Origin: Thermoplasmata archaeon
GTDB lineage: Archaea; Thermoplasmatota; Thermoplasmata; GCA-020350865
Assembly: GCA_020351895.1 (NCBI GenBank)
Contig: CP070672.1
Coordinates: forward strand, 1,878,855-1,890,616
Length of the DNA: 11,762 bases
Direction: 5' to 3'
The notes under the pieces: generated by a model
Seen by the model: only the letters and a program-made list of their open reading frames with translations
The model's database searches: none
Told to the model about the DNA's origin: nothing
Part shown: piece by piece, positions 1 through 6,333 of the stretch
Layout: each line of letters opens with the position of its first letter
Numbering within the stretch: position 1 is the first letter of the stretch
Position numbers and translations under genes: made by a program

Positions 1-73
1 AGTACGCCAGGTCTATCATGAGCTCTGATGTGTCTTTCAGCTTTAAAAACAGATCCTCTATTTCCTCGGTCAT
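1..73 (-). CDS. Second PhoU/TrkA_C-type protein, N-terminal fragment (cut by window edge)
   Basis: Only the first 24 codons are inside the window. The ATG (73-71) overlaps the TGA of the preceding gene as ATGA, so translation is probably coupled. The visible residues include LKDTSELMIDLAY, which matches KDVSELIVDLAY near the N-terminus of the neighbouring PhoU-TrkA_C protein: about 10 of 18 aligned positions are identical. I infer a paralogue of that neighbour, probably with the same PhoU-like helical domain followed by TrkA_C. Tandem proteins of this kind next to MgtE-like permeases would suggest two related cytosolic regulatory subunits. The C-terminal domain cannot be seen, so the full architecture is a guess. 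Confidence 0.75.
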   Translation of the reverse strand, partial: MTEEIEDLFLKLKDTSELMIDLAY

Positions 74-741
74 TTCCTTCCCCCCGTTTTAACCTTGGCC
101 TTGCCCAATTCAGTATCTCTCTCATTCCATGACAGCTCACCTGAAGCCAACCTTTTCAGTCGAATAAAACCGTCTTCGACACCTCTTACTATGACCCTAT
201 CCTGTGCCTTCAGGCTCATGCTATCCTCGGGATTGTATATCCATTTCTTCTTCCGCCGAATAGCTATGATCCTGACTCCGAGCTCGGATTCCAGGCTAAG
301 GCCTCCCAGGGTCTGGCCTGTAAGAGAAGATGCGGGTTCTATTATTATTGTGTTGATCTTCTCATCTGCATCTTTTAGAATCGATGGAATAAAGGGTCTT
401 GATTCTATGTCGATATCAAGAAGTTTTACGATGTCTCCGGCTCCATTGGCTATGGTCTCAGCAGCGGAAGCCACCTGGAGAATACCTGTCAGCTGTTCCG
501 CCTCATCAATGGATCTTGCGGCAAGCATTGAAGCCAATCTTATCTGGTACATGAGTTTATCCATCTTGGATTCAAGATGCCGAACCTCCTCTCCGATCTC
601 CTTGCTGTCGAAGACCACCGCAGAATAGGCCAAATCAACTATGAGCTCAGATACATCCTTCATTTCGGTTAGAAGCTCCTTCACACTGGTGGGTTCGTAT
701 TCAATTTGCTCGAATTCCTCTTTTTTCCATGGCTTTTTCAT
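70..741 (-). CDS. PhoU-like plus TrkA_C (RCK_C) domain protein
   Basis: A soluble protein of 223 residues. Residues about 20-112 form a charged helical PhoU-like region (VSELIVDLAYSAV followed by repeated amphipathic helices). Residues about 131-197 look like a TrkA_C/RCK_C domain, with the typical G-x-x-L-G-x-L-x-L-x-x-x-x-G-V pattern and the late D-R-V-I-V-R-G strand. This is the combination of the uncharacterised archaeal family annotated as containing PhoU and TrkA_C domains. RCK_C domains bind small ligands and gate cation channels. With two MgtE-like permease genes directly upstream, a role as the cytosolic regulatory subunit of that transporter is inferred. The frame extends 18 codons further upstream, but the ATG at 741-739 forms an ATGA overlap with the stop of the previous gene and begins MKKPWKKEE, so it is preferred. 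Confidence 0.85.
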   Translation of the reverse strand: MKKPWKKEEFEQIEYEPTSVKELLTEMKDVSELIVDLAYSAVVFDSKEIGEEVRHLESKMDKLMYQIRLASMLAARSIDEAEQLTGILQVASAAETIANGAGDIVKLLDIDIESRPFIPSILKDADEKINTIIIEPASSLTGQTLGGLSLESELGVRIIAIRRKKKWIYNPEDSMSLKAQDRVIVRGVEDGFIRLKRLASGELSWNERDTELGKAKVKTGGRK

Positions 742-1283
742 ATTCCGACCACCCCTATCATTATCATTAGACAAATGATCCCTAAAACATCGCATAATGT
801 GGTTACAACCGGAATTACCGTGTTATCTGGGTCAAAACCGTGCTCAAATGAAAATCTTGCCACCAGAACCGAGATAAAGATCACGATGACTATCAACAAT
901 AATCCTGTACCTATCATGATGTAACCTGCTTTGAAGAGGATATTAACCCCATCTGATTTTACTCCTATCCCCAAAAACGGGGAAACGATGAGGATAAAAA
1001 TGGTGAGGGTGGTATAAGAAATTATCCCAAGCAGCACTGTGCTGAGTATGTTTTTTTGCAATTCTTTTCCCTGGTGTTTGGGTTCTATGATTCCCAGATG
1101 TAATCCAGAGGACAGCCTCGCACCCAGGATGGCACCTAAATTACCGCCAAGCCCGTTGATTACCGGAATCATGAGAAGAAAAATCGGCGCCTTTAATAGG
1201 AGGTTCTCGTTCTGTTTGAGAATATGCCCTGCTGCTATCCCCAAAACCATGAGTAATATGAGCAGAGGCATGCTCTCATTCAT
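738..1283 (-). CDS. MgtE/SLC41-like divalent cation permease, second half-subunit
   Basis: An integral membrane protein of 181 residues with about five hydrophobic segments. The second segment carries I-P-V-I-N-G-L-G-G-N-L-G followed by ARL, matching the P-x(5-6)-G-G-N signature of the MgtE pore domain. The final helix follows GFDPDN and contains TTLCDVLGI, like the conserved acidic helix that lines the MgtE ion path. Bacterial MgtE also has an N domain and CBS domains, both missing here. The protein is the second of two adjacent half-sized homologues, so the working transporter is probably a heterodimer (inferred). It ends in an ATGA overlap with the PhoU-TrkA_C gene. The ATG at 1283 lies 27 bases after the previous gene and has only a weak AAAGAGA ribosome site; ATG at 1271 is the alternative. 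The substrate (Mg2+, Co2+ or another divalent ion) cannot be told. Confidence 0.87.
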   Translation of the reverse strand: MNESMPLLILLMVLGIAAGHILKQNENLLLKAPIFLLMIPVINGLGGNLGAILGARLSSGLHLGIIEPKHQGKELQKNILSTVLLGIISYTTLTIFILIVSPFLGIGVKSDGVNILFKAGYIMIGTGLLLIVIVIFISVLVARFSFEHGFDPDNTVIPVVTTLCDVLGIICLMIMIGVVGI

Positions 1284-1310
1284 GATTCTCTTTGTATTGT
1301 AGACTGTTAT

Positions 1311-1868
1311 CTAAATCCCCCCAATGAGAAAAGCTATGCCGAATATACATCCCAGGGTTATCATGTCTCCAACAGTCGAAAGTGAAGGCCCTGTGACATT
1401 ATCTGGGTCCAGTCCTCTTTTGAAAGCATACAGGATTATTGCAATTGTTATGAAGGCAAGAGCCAATCCTGCAATTGACCCTGCCAAAACTGCTATAACA
1501 ATTATTTTTAGCATGATACCTACCGACGGATTTCCCACGATAAACGTGGTGCCAGCAGCCAAAAAACCTGCAACAAAGGACATTGATACACTTAAAATCA
1601 AAGATGCCTTGAAATTCTCCTTCATCTCATCGTTCCAGAAATCGGAAATCGATATCAGACCCATGTGAGCCGCACTTCCGAGTCTCGAGCCCATGGTGGT
1701 GTTTATGTTTCCTCTCAGCCCTATCAGTGCCGGAACCAGGACTATCAACCCTGGCAGCATATCGAGAGCTTCTGCGCTGTGGCCAAGAAATGCTCCTGCG
1801 AAAACCTCACCTATTCCGCAGAGAATAAGTAGGGGCAAACTTTGTCTCAGAACAGAGCTGACTCTCAT
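1311..1868 (-). CDS. MgtE/SLC41-like divalent cation permease, first half-subunit
   Basis: An integral membrane protein of 185 residues and the first gene of the operon. It has about five membrane segments. The second contains V-P-A-L-I-G-L-R-G-N with SRL shortly after, the MgtE family pore signature. The last follows GLDPDN and contains P-S-L-S-T-V-G-D-M, with the conserved Asp in the membrane. Cytosolic N and CBS domains of bacterial MgtE are absent. Only modestly similar to its neighbour, it looks like an old duplicate that now works as a partner (inferred). The frame also allows GTG at 1877, but that codon lies inside the AGGTG ribosome site, which is 6 bases before ATG 1868, so the ATG is chosen. 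The gene ends in TAG, after which the same frame stays open into the next gene. Confidence 0.87.
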   Translation of the reverse strand: MRVSSVLRQSLPLLILCGIGEVFAGAFLGHSAEALDMLPGLIVLVPALIGLRGNINTTMGSRLGSAAHMGLISISDFWNDEMKENFKASLILSVSMSFVAGFLAAGTTFIVGNPSVGIMLKIIVIAVLAGSIAGLALAFITIAIILYAFKRGLDPDNVTGPSLSTVGDMITLGCIFGIAFLIGGI

Positions 1869-1874
1869 GAGGCA

Positions 1875-1879
1875 CACCT
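1875..1879 (-). promoter_or_regulatory. Shine-Dalgarno site of the first MgtE-like gene
   Basis: AGGTG on the minus strand, 6 bases before the ATG at 1868. It matches the archaeal 16S tail and decides the start, because the competing GTG codon lies within it. Confidence 0.7.
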
Positions 1880-1904
1880 AATTTCAACAGGATGGGGATT
1901 AGAA

Positions 1905-1918
1905 TTAATAGTTTTATG
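1905..1918 (-). promoter_or_regulatory. Probable TATA box of the transporter operon
   Basis: The minus strand reads CATAAAACTATTAA. A box centred near 1914 would start transcription around 1888, giving a leader of about 20 bases that carries the AGGTG site. The assignment rests on spacing and base composition alone. Confidence 0.4.
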
Positions 1919-1932
1919 GGAGTAAGTCAAAT

Positions 1933-1939
1933 AAAAAAA
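1933..1939 (-). terminator. T-tract terminator after the S8 protease gene
   Basis: A run of seven T on the minus strand begins 23 bases after the TAA of the protease gene (1964-1962). Archaeal termination often needs only a T-rich tract. A weak TTCC/GGAA stem just before it is imperfect. The tract also lies just upstream of the transporter promoter, so it would insulate the two units. Confidence 0.5.
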
Positions 1940-1961
1940 TTCCACAGAATGGGGGAAGAAC

Positions 1962-4256
1962 TTATGGTCCTTTCTTGCTCTTGTTCCTGAACTTGGTTAT
2001 GTATATATAAGTCAGGATTAATAGTGATATAACCGCTATTATGAAAAAGATGAGCCATCCCAAGTCTTGATCAATTATCTCTTTTTCAGGTTCTTCTATC
2101 TGCCCGATGTTGTTCAAATCGTAGGTACCTATGTTCATGTTTAATGTACCACCGCTATATTCCATGGGCTCTCCGAAATCCAACCTTCCTATCCCGGAAT
2201 TTATTCCCCCAGGATCCACATACGCGGTCTCCCCCTCATTTAGATCGAATGCGAAAGAAACAGTGTAATCGTATTCGCTCCTTAGCTCTTCGGGCTCCTT
2301 GTGAATGGGGGACCATATCCCTCCAAATCCCTGGCCCAGAACATCGAAGTGCCAATATTCTCCCCTGTGTGAGGAAAACTCTCCGGAGATAAGGTCCATC
2401 TCCTCGTGCTTCTGCCCATTGGGATTGAGAGATAATGAACCTGTGTAATCGAAATTTCCATCCCTATCGTAATCCACGGCAAATGTGAGGTCCACAACCT
2501 GGAAATTGTTGGAGTCGATGGCTGTGTAGGACAGATCGAGCACCATCTTCGTGGCGTTTTGAGGGGCAAGAATCTGCCTTGTCTGGTTTGTTTCGAATAT
2601 CATCCCCGCCTCAGTGTTGTGGTACCTTGACCATTCTCCTCGCCATGATGTCATTAGAGTGTTGGTTCTTTCACTAACCTGCTTTTCTGATATGATGCCA
2701 AAGTAGCTATCAAGGGCATCCTGTACAGTTGCCTCATCATTTGTTTTTCTAAGCTCCTGTAATGTGAGTGCAACTCCAACCGCCTTCTCGGCATCTATAA
2801 CTCCGTATCCCTGTATGTAATCCAGGGGTTTGTCGTACATACCTGTTTCATTCTCCTGGGGTAATGCGTTATCGGGTGTGGGGGATATGTGTTTGGCTGT
2901 TGCTTTTAGAATCCATTCCACCTCGTGTATTTGTTTCTCGGTCATGTTCACCTGCTCATTGGATTCCTCAGGTGTATAATCCTCATGCATTTCGGACATG
3001 CGAAGCGACGGTGCGGCCTGGAACATCAGAGCAACGGTTCCTGAGACATGAGGTGTGGCCATGGAGGTTCCGCTTATGGCGAGGTAGTAGGCATTCTCAA
3101 GCTCGTTTGTCGCACCAATCACGGTTCTTCGGGCCGCAGCAGACCATATATTCACTCCCGGAGCAGCGATATCGGGATAGGTATCAAGCTCGCCTTTCTT
3201 CCCTCTTGAGCTGAAGTCCGCCATTCCCATACCGTCCCTCCATGCGGCTGCAACTCCAATTGCCACGGGATTGTTTGAATACCTGCTCGTTCTTCTCTCG
3301 CTTCCATCACCGCCATCGTTTCCGGCTGCAAATACGCAGAGTACATTGTTCTCGTATGCCAGTTTATTGGTAACTTGAATGATTGCATCAGATTCCGAAT
3401 TGGACTCTTCCTCCTCGCTCCCTGGTCCCCAGCTGTTGCTCACTGCCCTTATGTTGTGTGGATTGGCATTGGGACGCGAGTTCTCATAGACCCAGTTTAA
3501 GCCCCCAAGAACGTTGAAAAGAAGAGCATCGCCTGTTCCCAGGCCAATGAGGTTGGCTCCAGGTGCAACTCCCCTTCTTGCTTCCCCTGAAGCGTCCCCA
3601 TTTCCTGCGATTGTGCCAGCACAATGGGTGCCGTGTCCAAATCCGTTGTCAGTGTTGGGCATGTCCTGCCATATTCCGTCGCCGTAAAGCCCGAAATCTG
3701 ATTTTAGGTTCATAATGGTCTTTTCATGATAATCTAAATCAGGATGTGTGGCATCGATTCCTGTATCAACAACAGCAACAGTGACCCCACTGCCGTCTAT
3801 CTTGCCCAGTTCATTTCCTCCGGGAGAAAGCACCATGTGCTCCCAGACCCTTGTTGCATTTATTGTTGTGGTGGATACCTCCTGGTAGAACTGAATCTTG
3901 TAATCGTACTCCATCCATTCTACTTCTTTATAAGTTGAAAGAGATAGAATTGCGGACTTGGTGCCTATCAATCTAATGCCGTTTATTGCGCTGAATCTCT
4001 GCAATGTCTGAAATCCCAAAACCTTGAAGATGGAAAGATCATGTCCGTCAATTGGCTTTTTCATCTGGATGATAATGTCGAAGTTATCTTCAAAATCTGC
4101 ATTATGGAGTTTCTTTTGAAGGGTGCTGTTTATAACATCCTTATTTATTCTGCTAGGTGCAGTAGAGGATATGCTGAGAATCTGTATACTCAATATGACA
4201 AGCAATACCAGAACAATTGTCTTTTTTGTATGCAGAATTCCTTTCTTATGCATCAT
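1962..4256 (-). CDS. Secreted, membrane-anchored subtilisin-like serine protease (peptidase S8)
   Basis: A 764-residue subtilase. Residues about 10-31 form a signal peptide. Residues about 45-125 resemble an I9-type inhibitory propeptide. The catalytic domain spans about 150-490: Asp164 in VAVVDTGID, His208 in GHGTHCAG, oxyanion-hole Asn313 in FAAGNDGG, and Ser398 in SGTSMATPH. All key residues are present, so an active endopeptidase is expected. A beta-rich C-terminal region (about 530-720) contains a DYDRDGNFD loop (595-603) that looks calcium-binding. The end is one membrane helix (about 732-754) with a basic tail, placing the enzyme on the outer cell surface. The frame extends 14 codons upstream to 4298, but the ATG at 4256 gives a normal signal peptide, follows GGAAG, and suits a TTTAAA box at 4299-4304. 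The divergent neighbour is a membrane cytochrome. The likely role is degrading external protein or maturing surface proteins (inferred). Confidence 0.95.
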   Translation of the reverse strand: MMHKKGILHTKKTIVLVLLVILSIQILSISSTAPSRINKDVINSTLQKKLHNADFEDNFDIIIQMKKPIDGHDLSIFKVLGFQTLQRFSAINGIRLIGTKSAILSLSTYKEVEWMEYDYKIQFYQEVSTTTINATRVWEHMVLSPGGNELGKIDGSGVTVAVVDTGIDATHPDLDYHEKTIMNLKSDFGLYGDGIWQDMPNTDNGFGHGTHCAGTIAGNGDASGEARRGVAPGANLIGLGTGDALLFNVLGGLNWVYENSRPNANPHNIRAVSNSWGPGSEEEESNSESDAIIQVTNKLAYENNVLCVFAAGNDGGDGSERRTSRYSNNPVAIGVAAAWRDGMGMADFSSRGKKGELDTYPDIAAPGVNIWSAAARRTVIGATNELENAYYLAISGTSMATPHVSGTVALMFQAAPSLRMSEMHEDYTPEESNEQVNMTEKQIHEVEWILKATAKHISPTPDNALPQENETGMYDKPLDYIQGYGVIDAEKAVGVALTLQELRKTNDEATVQDALDSYFGIISEKQVSERTNTLMTSWRGEWSRYHNTEAGMIFETNQTRQILAPQNATKMVLDLSYTAIDSNNFQVVDLTFAVDYDRDGNFDYTGSLSLNPNGQKHEEMDLISGEFSSHRGEYWHFDVLGQGFGGIWSPIHKEPEELRSEYDYTVSFAFDLNEGETAYVDPGGINSGIGRLDFGEPMEYSGGTLNMNIGTYDLNNIGQIEEPEKEIIDQDLGWLIFFIIAVISLLILTYIYITKFRNKSKKGP

Positions 4257-4298
4257 CTTTTCTTCCAGCCTGCGGTATGTAAATTGAATCCAGACCAT

Positions 4299-4304
4299 TT
4301 TAAA
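4299..4304 (-). promoter_or_regulatory. Candidate TATA box of the protease gene
   Basis: TTTAAA, which would start transcription near 4276 and give a leader of about 20 bases before the ATG at 4256. A second candidate, the palindrome at 4336-4345, would give a leader of about 60 bases. Confidence 0.4.
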
Positions 4305-4335
4305 TTTTCTGTTTATTTGAAGGGATTGAAGGCCC

Positions 4336-4345
4336 TTTTATAAAA
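4336..4345. promoter_or_regulatory. Perfect palindromic TATA-like element in the divergent promoter region
   Basis: TTTTATAAAA reads the same on both strands and lies in the 144-base space between the protease and cytochrome start codons. On the minus strand it is followed by GGG. It could be the protease TATA box or a symmetrical protein-binding site; the sequence alone does not say which. Confidence 0.35.
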
Positions 4346-4369
4346 TGAGGAATTGGATTGGTAAGAATA

Positions 4370-4375
4370 TTTAAA
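4370..4375 (+). promoter_or_regulatory. TATA box of the membrane cytochrome gene
   Basis: TTTAAA within ATATTTAAATAAAT, centred about 28 bases before the ATG at 4401. That spacing predicts transcription starting within a few bases of the ATG, a nearly leaderless message. No clear Shine-Dalgarno site is present, which agrees. Confidence 0.55.
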
Positions 4376-4400
4376 TAAATCCATGTGGTATTAGGGCTAT

Positions 4401-5699
4401 ATGAAGAGAAACCATATCTTTATCCTTTCAGTTGCATTGATTGTCTTTGTAGTTCTCATACCTCCTGGAAGCTTTTCTGCTCCTTTTTCCCAAACACAGC
4501 AAGAGTGTGAAGAATGCCATTCCGAATTCGAGGCTTTCAGGGTCATCATAGATTCTCCGAGAGAAGTTCCTGAGGACTACGAATTTGAATACAGGGTTAT
4601 TGTAAGAAATGACGGGGAACATGAGGTGAGGGATCTTGAGGCTGTAATCGATCTTTCGGAGGCCCCGAATTTGATACCTGCCATGGGAGGACGGGAGCCA
4701 TATCATGAGGAAATAAGCGGCTCTGTTTCAGTAGGTGGAACTGCAACCTTTAAGTTTCCTGTTTTGGAGGGTGCCACAGAGGCTGTGGTAATTTTAGACG
4801 GGGAAGAGGGCCTTATAGGAATGAATGATCTCGATATGACTGTCACAGGTCCAAACGGAGATTCAAAAAGCTCTGCTGATTCGGGAGCGGACGAGGCTGT
4901 TAAATTGAATCTCAGGGAGATCAGTAGGTGGGGTTATGGCGAATATTCGATAGAAGTGGTCTGGTTCGTTGGATCTCCCAGCATATCCTTCATATTGACA
5001 ATAGATGTGGAGTACGGTGTGGATCAAATCTACCTTAAAGGCGAGGATTTGGCTCCCGGAGGTAAATTCACATTTGTATTGCCTATCAAATCCACAACAA
5101 AGGGAGAAAATATAGTTGATGTCGCTGTTAAAGGGACGGCCCATTACGAACATGGAGAGAATGACGATCCGCTAACCTCGGACAACCATGATTACACAAT
5201 TGAAGGCTCCTCTGGTGTGCTCATAGGTGATAAACTGGTTTATGAACCTCCGGATGAGGATTTTCAGGGATCAATCGGTATATTGGTTTGGGAAAGGGTA
5301 TTTGGGTTACTTTCCGGTTTGCTCCTATTAATCTCTGTTGGATTTTCCGGTTTAATAAAACCAGTGTCCACAATAGCCGAAAAGATCGTTGGGGGAGCCG
5401 CAAAAAGGGTGAAATGGCATTGCAGGGTGTCGCTGATTCTGATTATATTTTCCTTGATACACGGAGTAATGCTGCCTTACAGCCCCCATGCCTCGTCCCT
5501 TAGGGGTTTGGTACCCGGGACCTTGGCCATGATATGTTTCGGTATATTGGGTTATATTGGCTGGCAGCAGAAGCCACTTAAAAAGCGCTGGGGAGTAGAA
5601 AATTGGCGCAGACTGCATCTGATATTGACAATTGCCGTCGTCGTGATAGTACTCGTGCATGCCATTATGGATGGCTCGGATTTTGCATGGCTGAGATAA
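4401..5699 (+). CDS. Membrane cytochrome: single haem c motif, ectodomain and ferric-reductase-like di-haem b domain
   Basis: A protein of 432 residues. A signal peptide (about 6-27) is followed at once by CEECH (Cys36, Cys39, His40), a classic c-type haem attachment motif. Residues about 45-120 look like a beta-sandwich. Residues about 121-205 contain DLDMTVTGPNG and resemble PPC-type jelly-roll domains. Four membrane helices follow (about 296-316, 338-358, 371-390, 401-422). The second carries His340 and His354, the fourth His406 and His420: two H-x13-H pairs on parallel helices, the arrangement that stacks two b haems across the membrane in ferric reductase/NOX and other cytochrome b proteins. 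Basic loops place His340/His406 near the cytoplasm. There is no FAD or NAD(P)H domain, so the cytosolic or quinone partner must be separate. A transmembrane electron carrier is inferred; the substrate is unknown. I do not recognise the full architecture as a named family. Confidence 0.85.
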   Translation: MKRNHIFILSVALIVFVVLIPPGSFSAPFSQTQQECEECHSEFEAFRVIIDSPREVPEDYEFEYRVIVRNDGEHEVRDLEAVIDLSEAPNLIPAMGGREPYHEEISGSVSVGGTATFKFPVLEGATEAVVILDGEEGLIGMNDLDMTVTGPNGDSKSSADSGADEAVKLNLREISRWGYGEYSIEVVWFVGSPSISFILTIDVEYGVDQIYLKGEDLAPGGKFTFVLPIKSTTKGENIVDVAVKGTAHYEHGENDDPLTSDNHDYTIEGSSGVLIGDKLVYEPPDEDFQGSIGILVWERVFGLLSGLLLLISVGFSGLIKPVSTIAEKIVGGAAKRVKWHCRVSLILIIFSLIHGVMLPYSPHASSLRGLVPGTLAMICFGILGYIGWQQKPLKKRWGVENWRRLHLILTIAVVVIVLVHAIMDGSDFAWLR

Positions 5700-5702
5700 A
5701 TA

Positions 5703-5711
5703 TTTTTTTTT
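5703..5711 (+). terminator. T9 terminator tract of the cytochrome gene
   Basis: Nine consecutive T begin four bases after the TAA at 5697-5699, with no clear stem before them: a typical archaeal U-tract terminator. The tract runs into the stop codon of the convergent Fap7 gene (5712-5710). Confidence 0.6.
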
Positions 5712-6234
5712 AAAAAAGGAGATACTCGTACTTATCTAACCAATTGATGTTGGGCTCTTTGTATTTTCCATTCAGTATCTCTTCTATGGAATCTGCAACC
5801 TTCTGGGGAGGTAATAATGTTGTATCCACTTCAAAGACCCTCTCCATGTTTTCCAGGGCCTCGACTTTTATTACATCGAGAATTTCGGCTCCTATATTTT
5901 CCTTGACTTTTTTCTCTGACCATCCCTTGCCTTTCAACCTCTCTTTCAGAACAAAAGGATCGCATCTTAAGATAATTGTGAGATCCACAGAAAGCAGATG
6001 GGAGAGATGCCCCTCGATTATGATGTTATCATTTTCGAATTCCTTAACAATAAAATCATCAAGTGCATCTACATCAATTATCTTGGTTTCTCTTTCTTCA
6101 TCATAACCCACAACGAGGTTATTTTCCTCTGCAACCTGATTTATAGCCAAGACACGATGTCCTCTCTCTCTAAGTATTTGGGTTACCGTGGTCTTTCCAA
6201 CCCCAGGTGTTCCACTTAATGCCACCAACATCAT
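5710..6234 (-). CDS. fap7: Archaeal Fap7/adenylate kinase 6 homologue (ribosome-assembly NTPase)
   Basis: A small P-loop kinase of 174 residues. The Walker A loop SGTPGVGKTT covers residues 7-16. EGHLSHLL near residue 75 fits the nucleoside-monophosphate-binding region. The lid region has L-K-E-R-L-K-G-K-G-W-S followed by KENIGAEILDVI, diagnostic of the Fap7/hCINAP family (compare R-L-x-x-R-G-Y-S and ENV-x-AEI). Family members have weak adenylate kinase and ATPase activity and act in late small-subunit ribosome maturation with protein uS11. The frame runs 29 codons further upstream, but the P-loop of this family starts within about 10 residues of the N-terminus. A TTTATC box at 6255-6260 predicts transcription starting close to the ATG at 6234, so the first of two adjacent ATG codons (6234, 6231) is chosen. 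It is the last of three minus-strand genes in line. Confidence 0.9.
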   Translation of the reverse strand: MMLVALSGTPGVGKTTVTQILRERGHRVLAINQVAEENNLVVGYDEERETKIIDVDALDDFIVKEFENDNIIIEGHLSHLLSVDLTIILRCDPFVLKERLKGKGWSEKKVKENIGAEILDVIKVEALENMERVFEVDTTLLPPQKVADSIEEILNGKYKEPNINWLDKYEYLLF

Positions 6235-6254
6235 CCATCCCCAAACACTATGAA

Positions 6255-6260
6255 GATAAA
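6255..6260 (-). promoter_or_regulatory. Candidate TATA box of the Fap7 gene
   Basis: TTTATC on the minus strand, centred about 24 bases before ATG 6234, consistent with a leaderless message separate from the upstream radical SAM gene. Confidence 0.4.
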
Positions 6261-6333
6261 TCATTAACGGTGGTGTTTTATTTTCCCAAAATACACAAAC
6301 AAGGCCCCTTGGAACCATCAATGTGTCAATTCC

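Noticed and set aside
95..628. Plus-strand open frame of 177 codons opposite the PhoU-TrkA_C gene
   Set aside because: It is the shadow of a well-supported gene: the antisense product is Ser- and Arg-rich without domain signals, and the real gene has both ATGA junctions.
5712..5717. T6 on the minus strand at the end of the Fap7 gene, considered as its terminator
   Set aside because: The T-run lies within the last codons and ends in the stop codon itself, and the bases after the stop are A-rich, so a terminator here is not supported.
6302..6313. CAAGGCCCCTTG inverted repeat downstream of the radical SAM gene, considered as a terminator
   Set aside because: The stem is at most 4-5 pairs with a very small loop, and no clear T-run follows on the minus strand.
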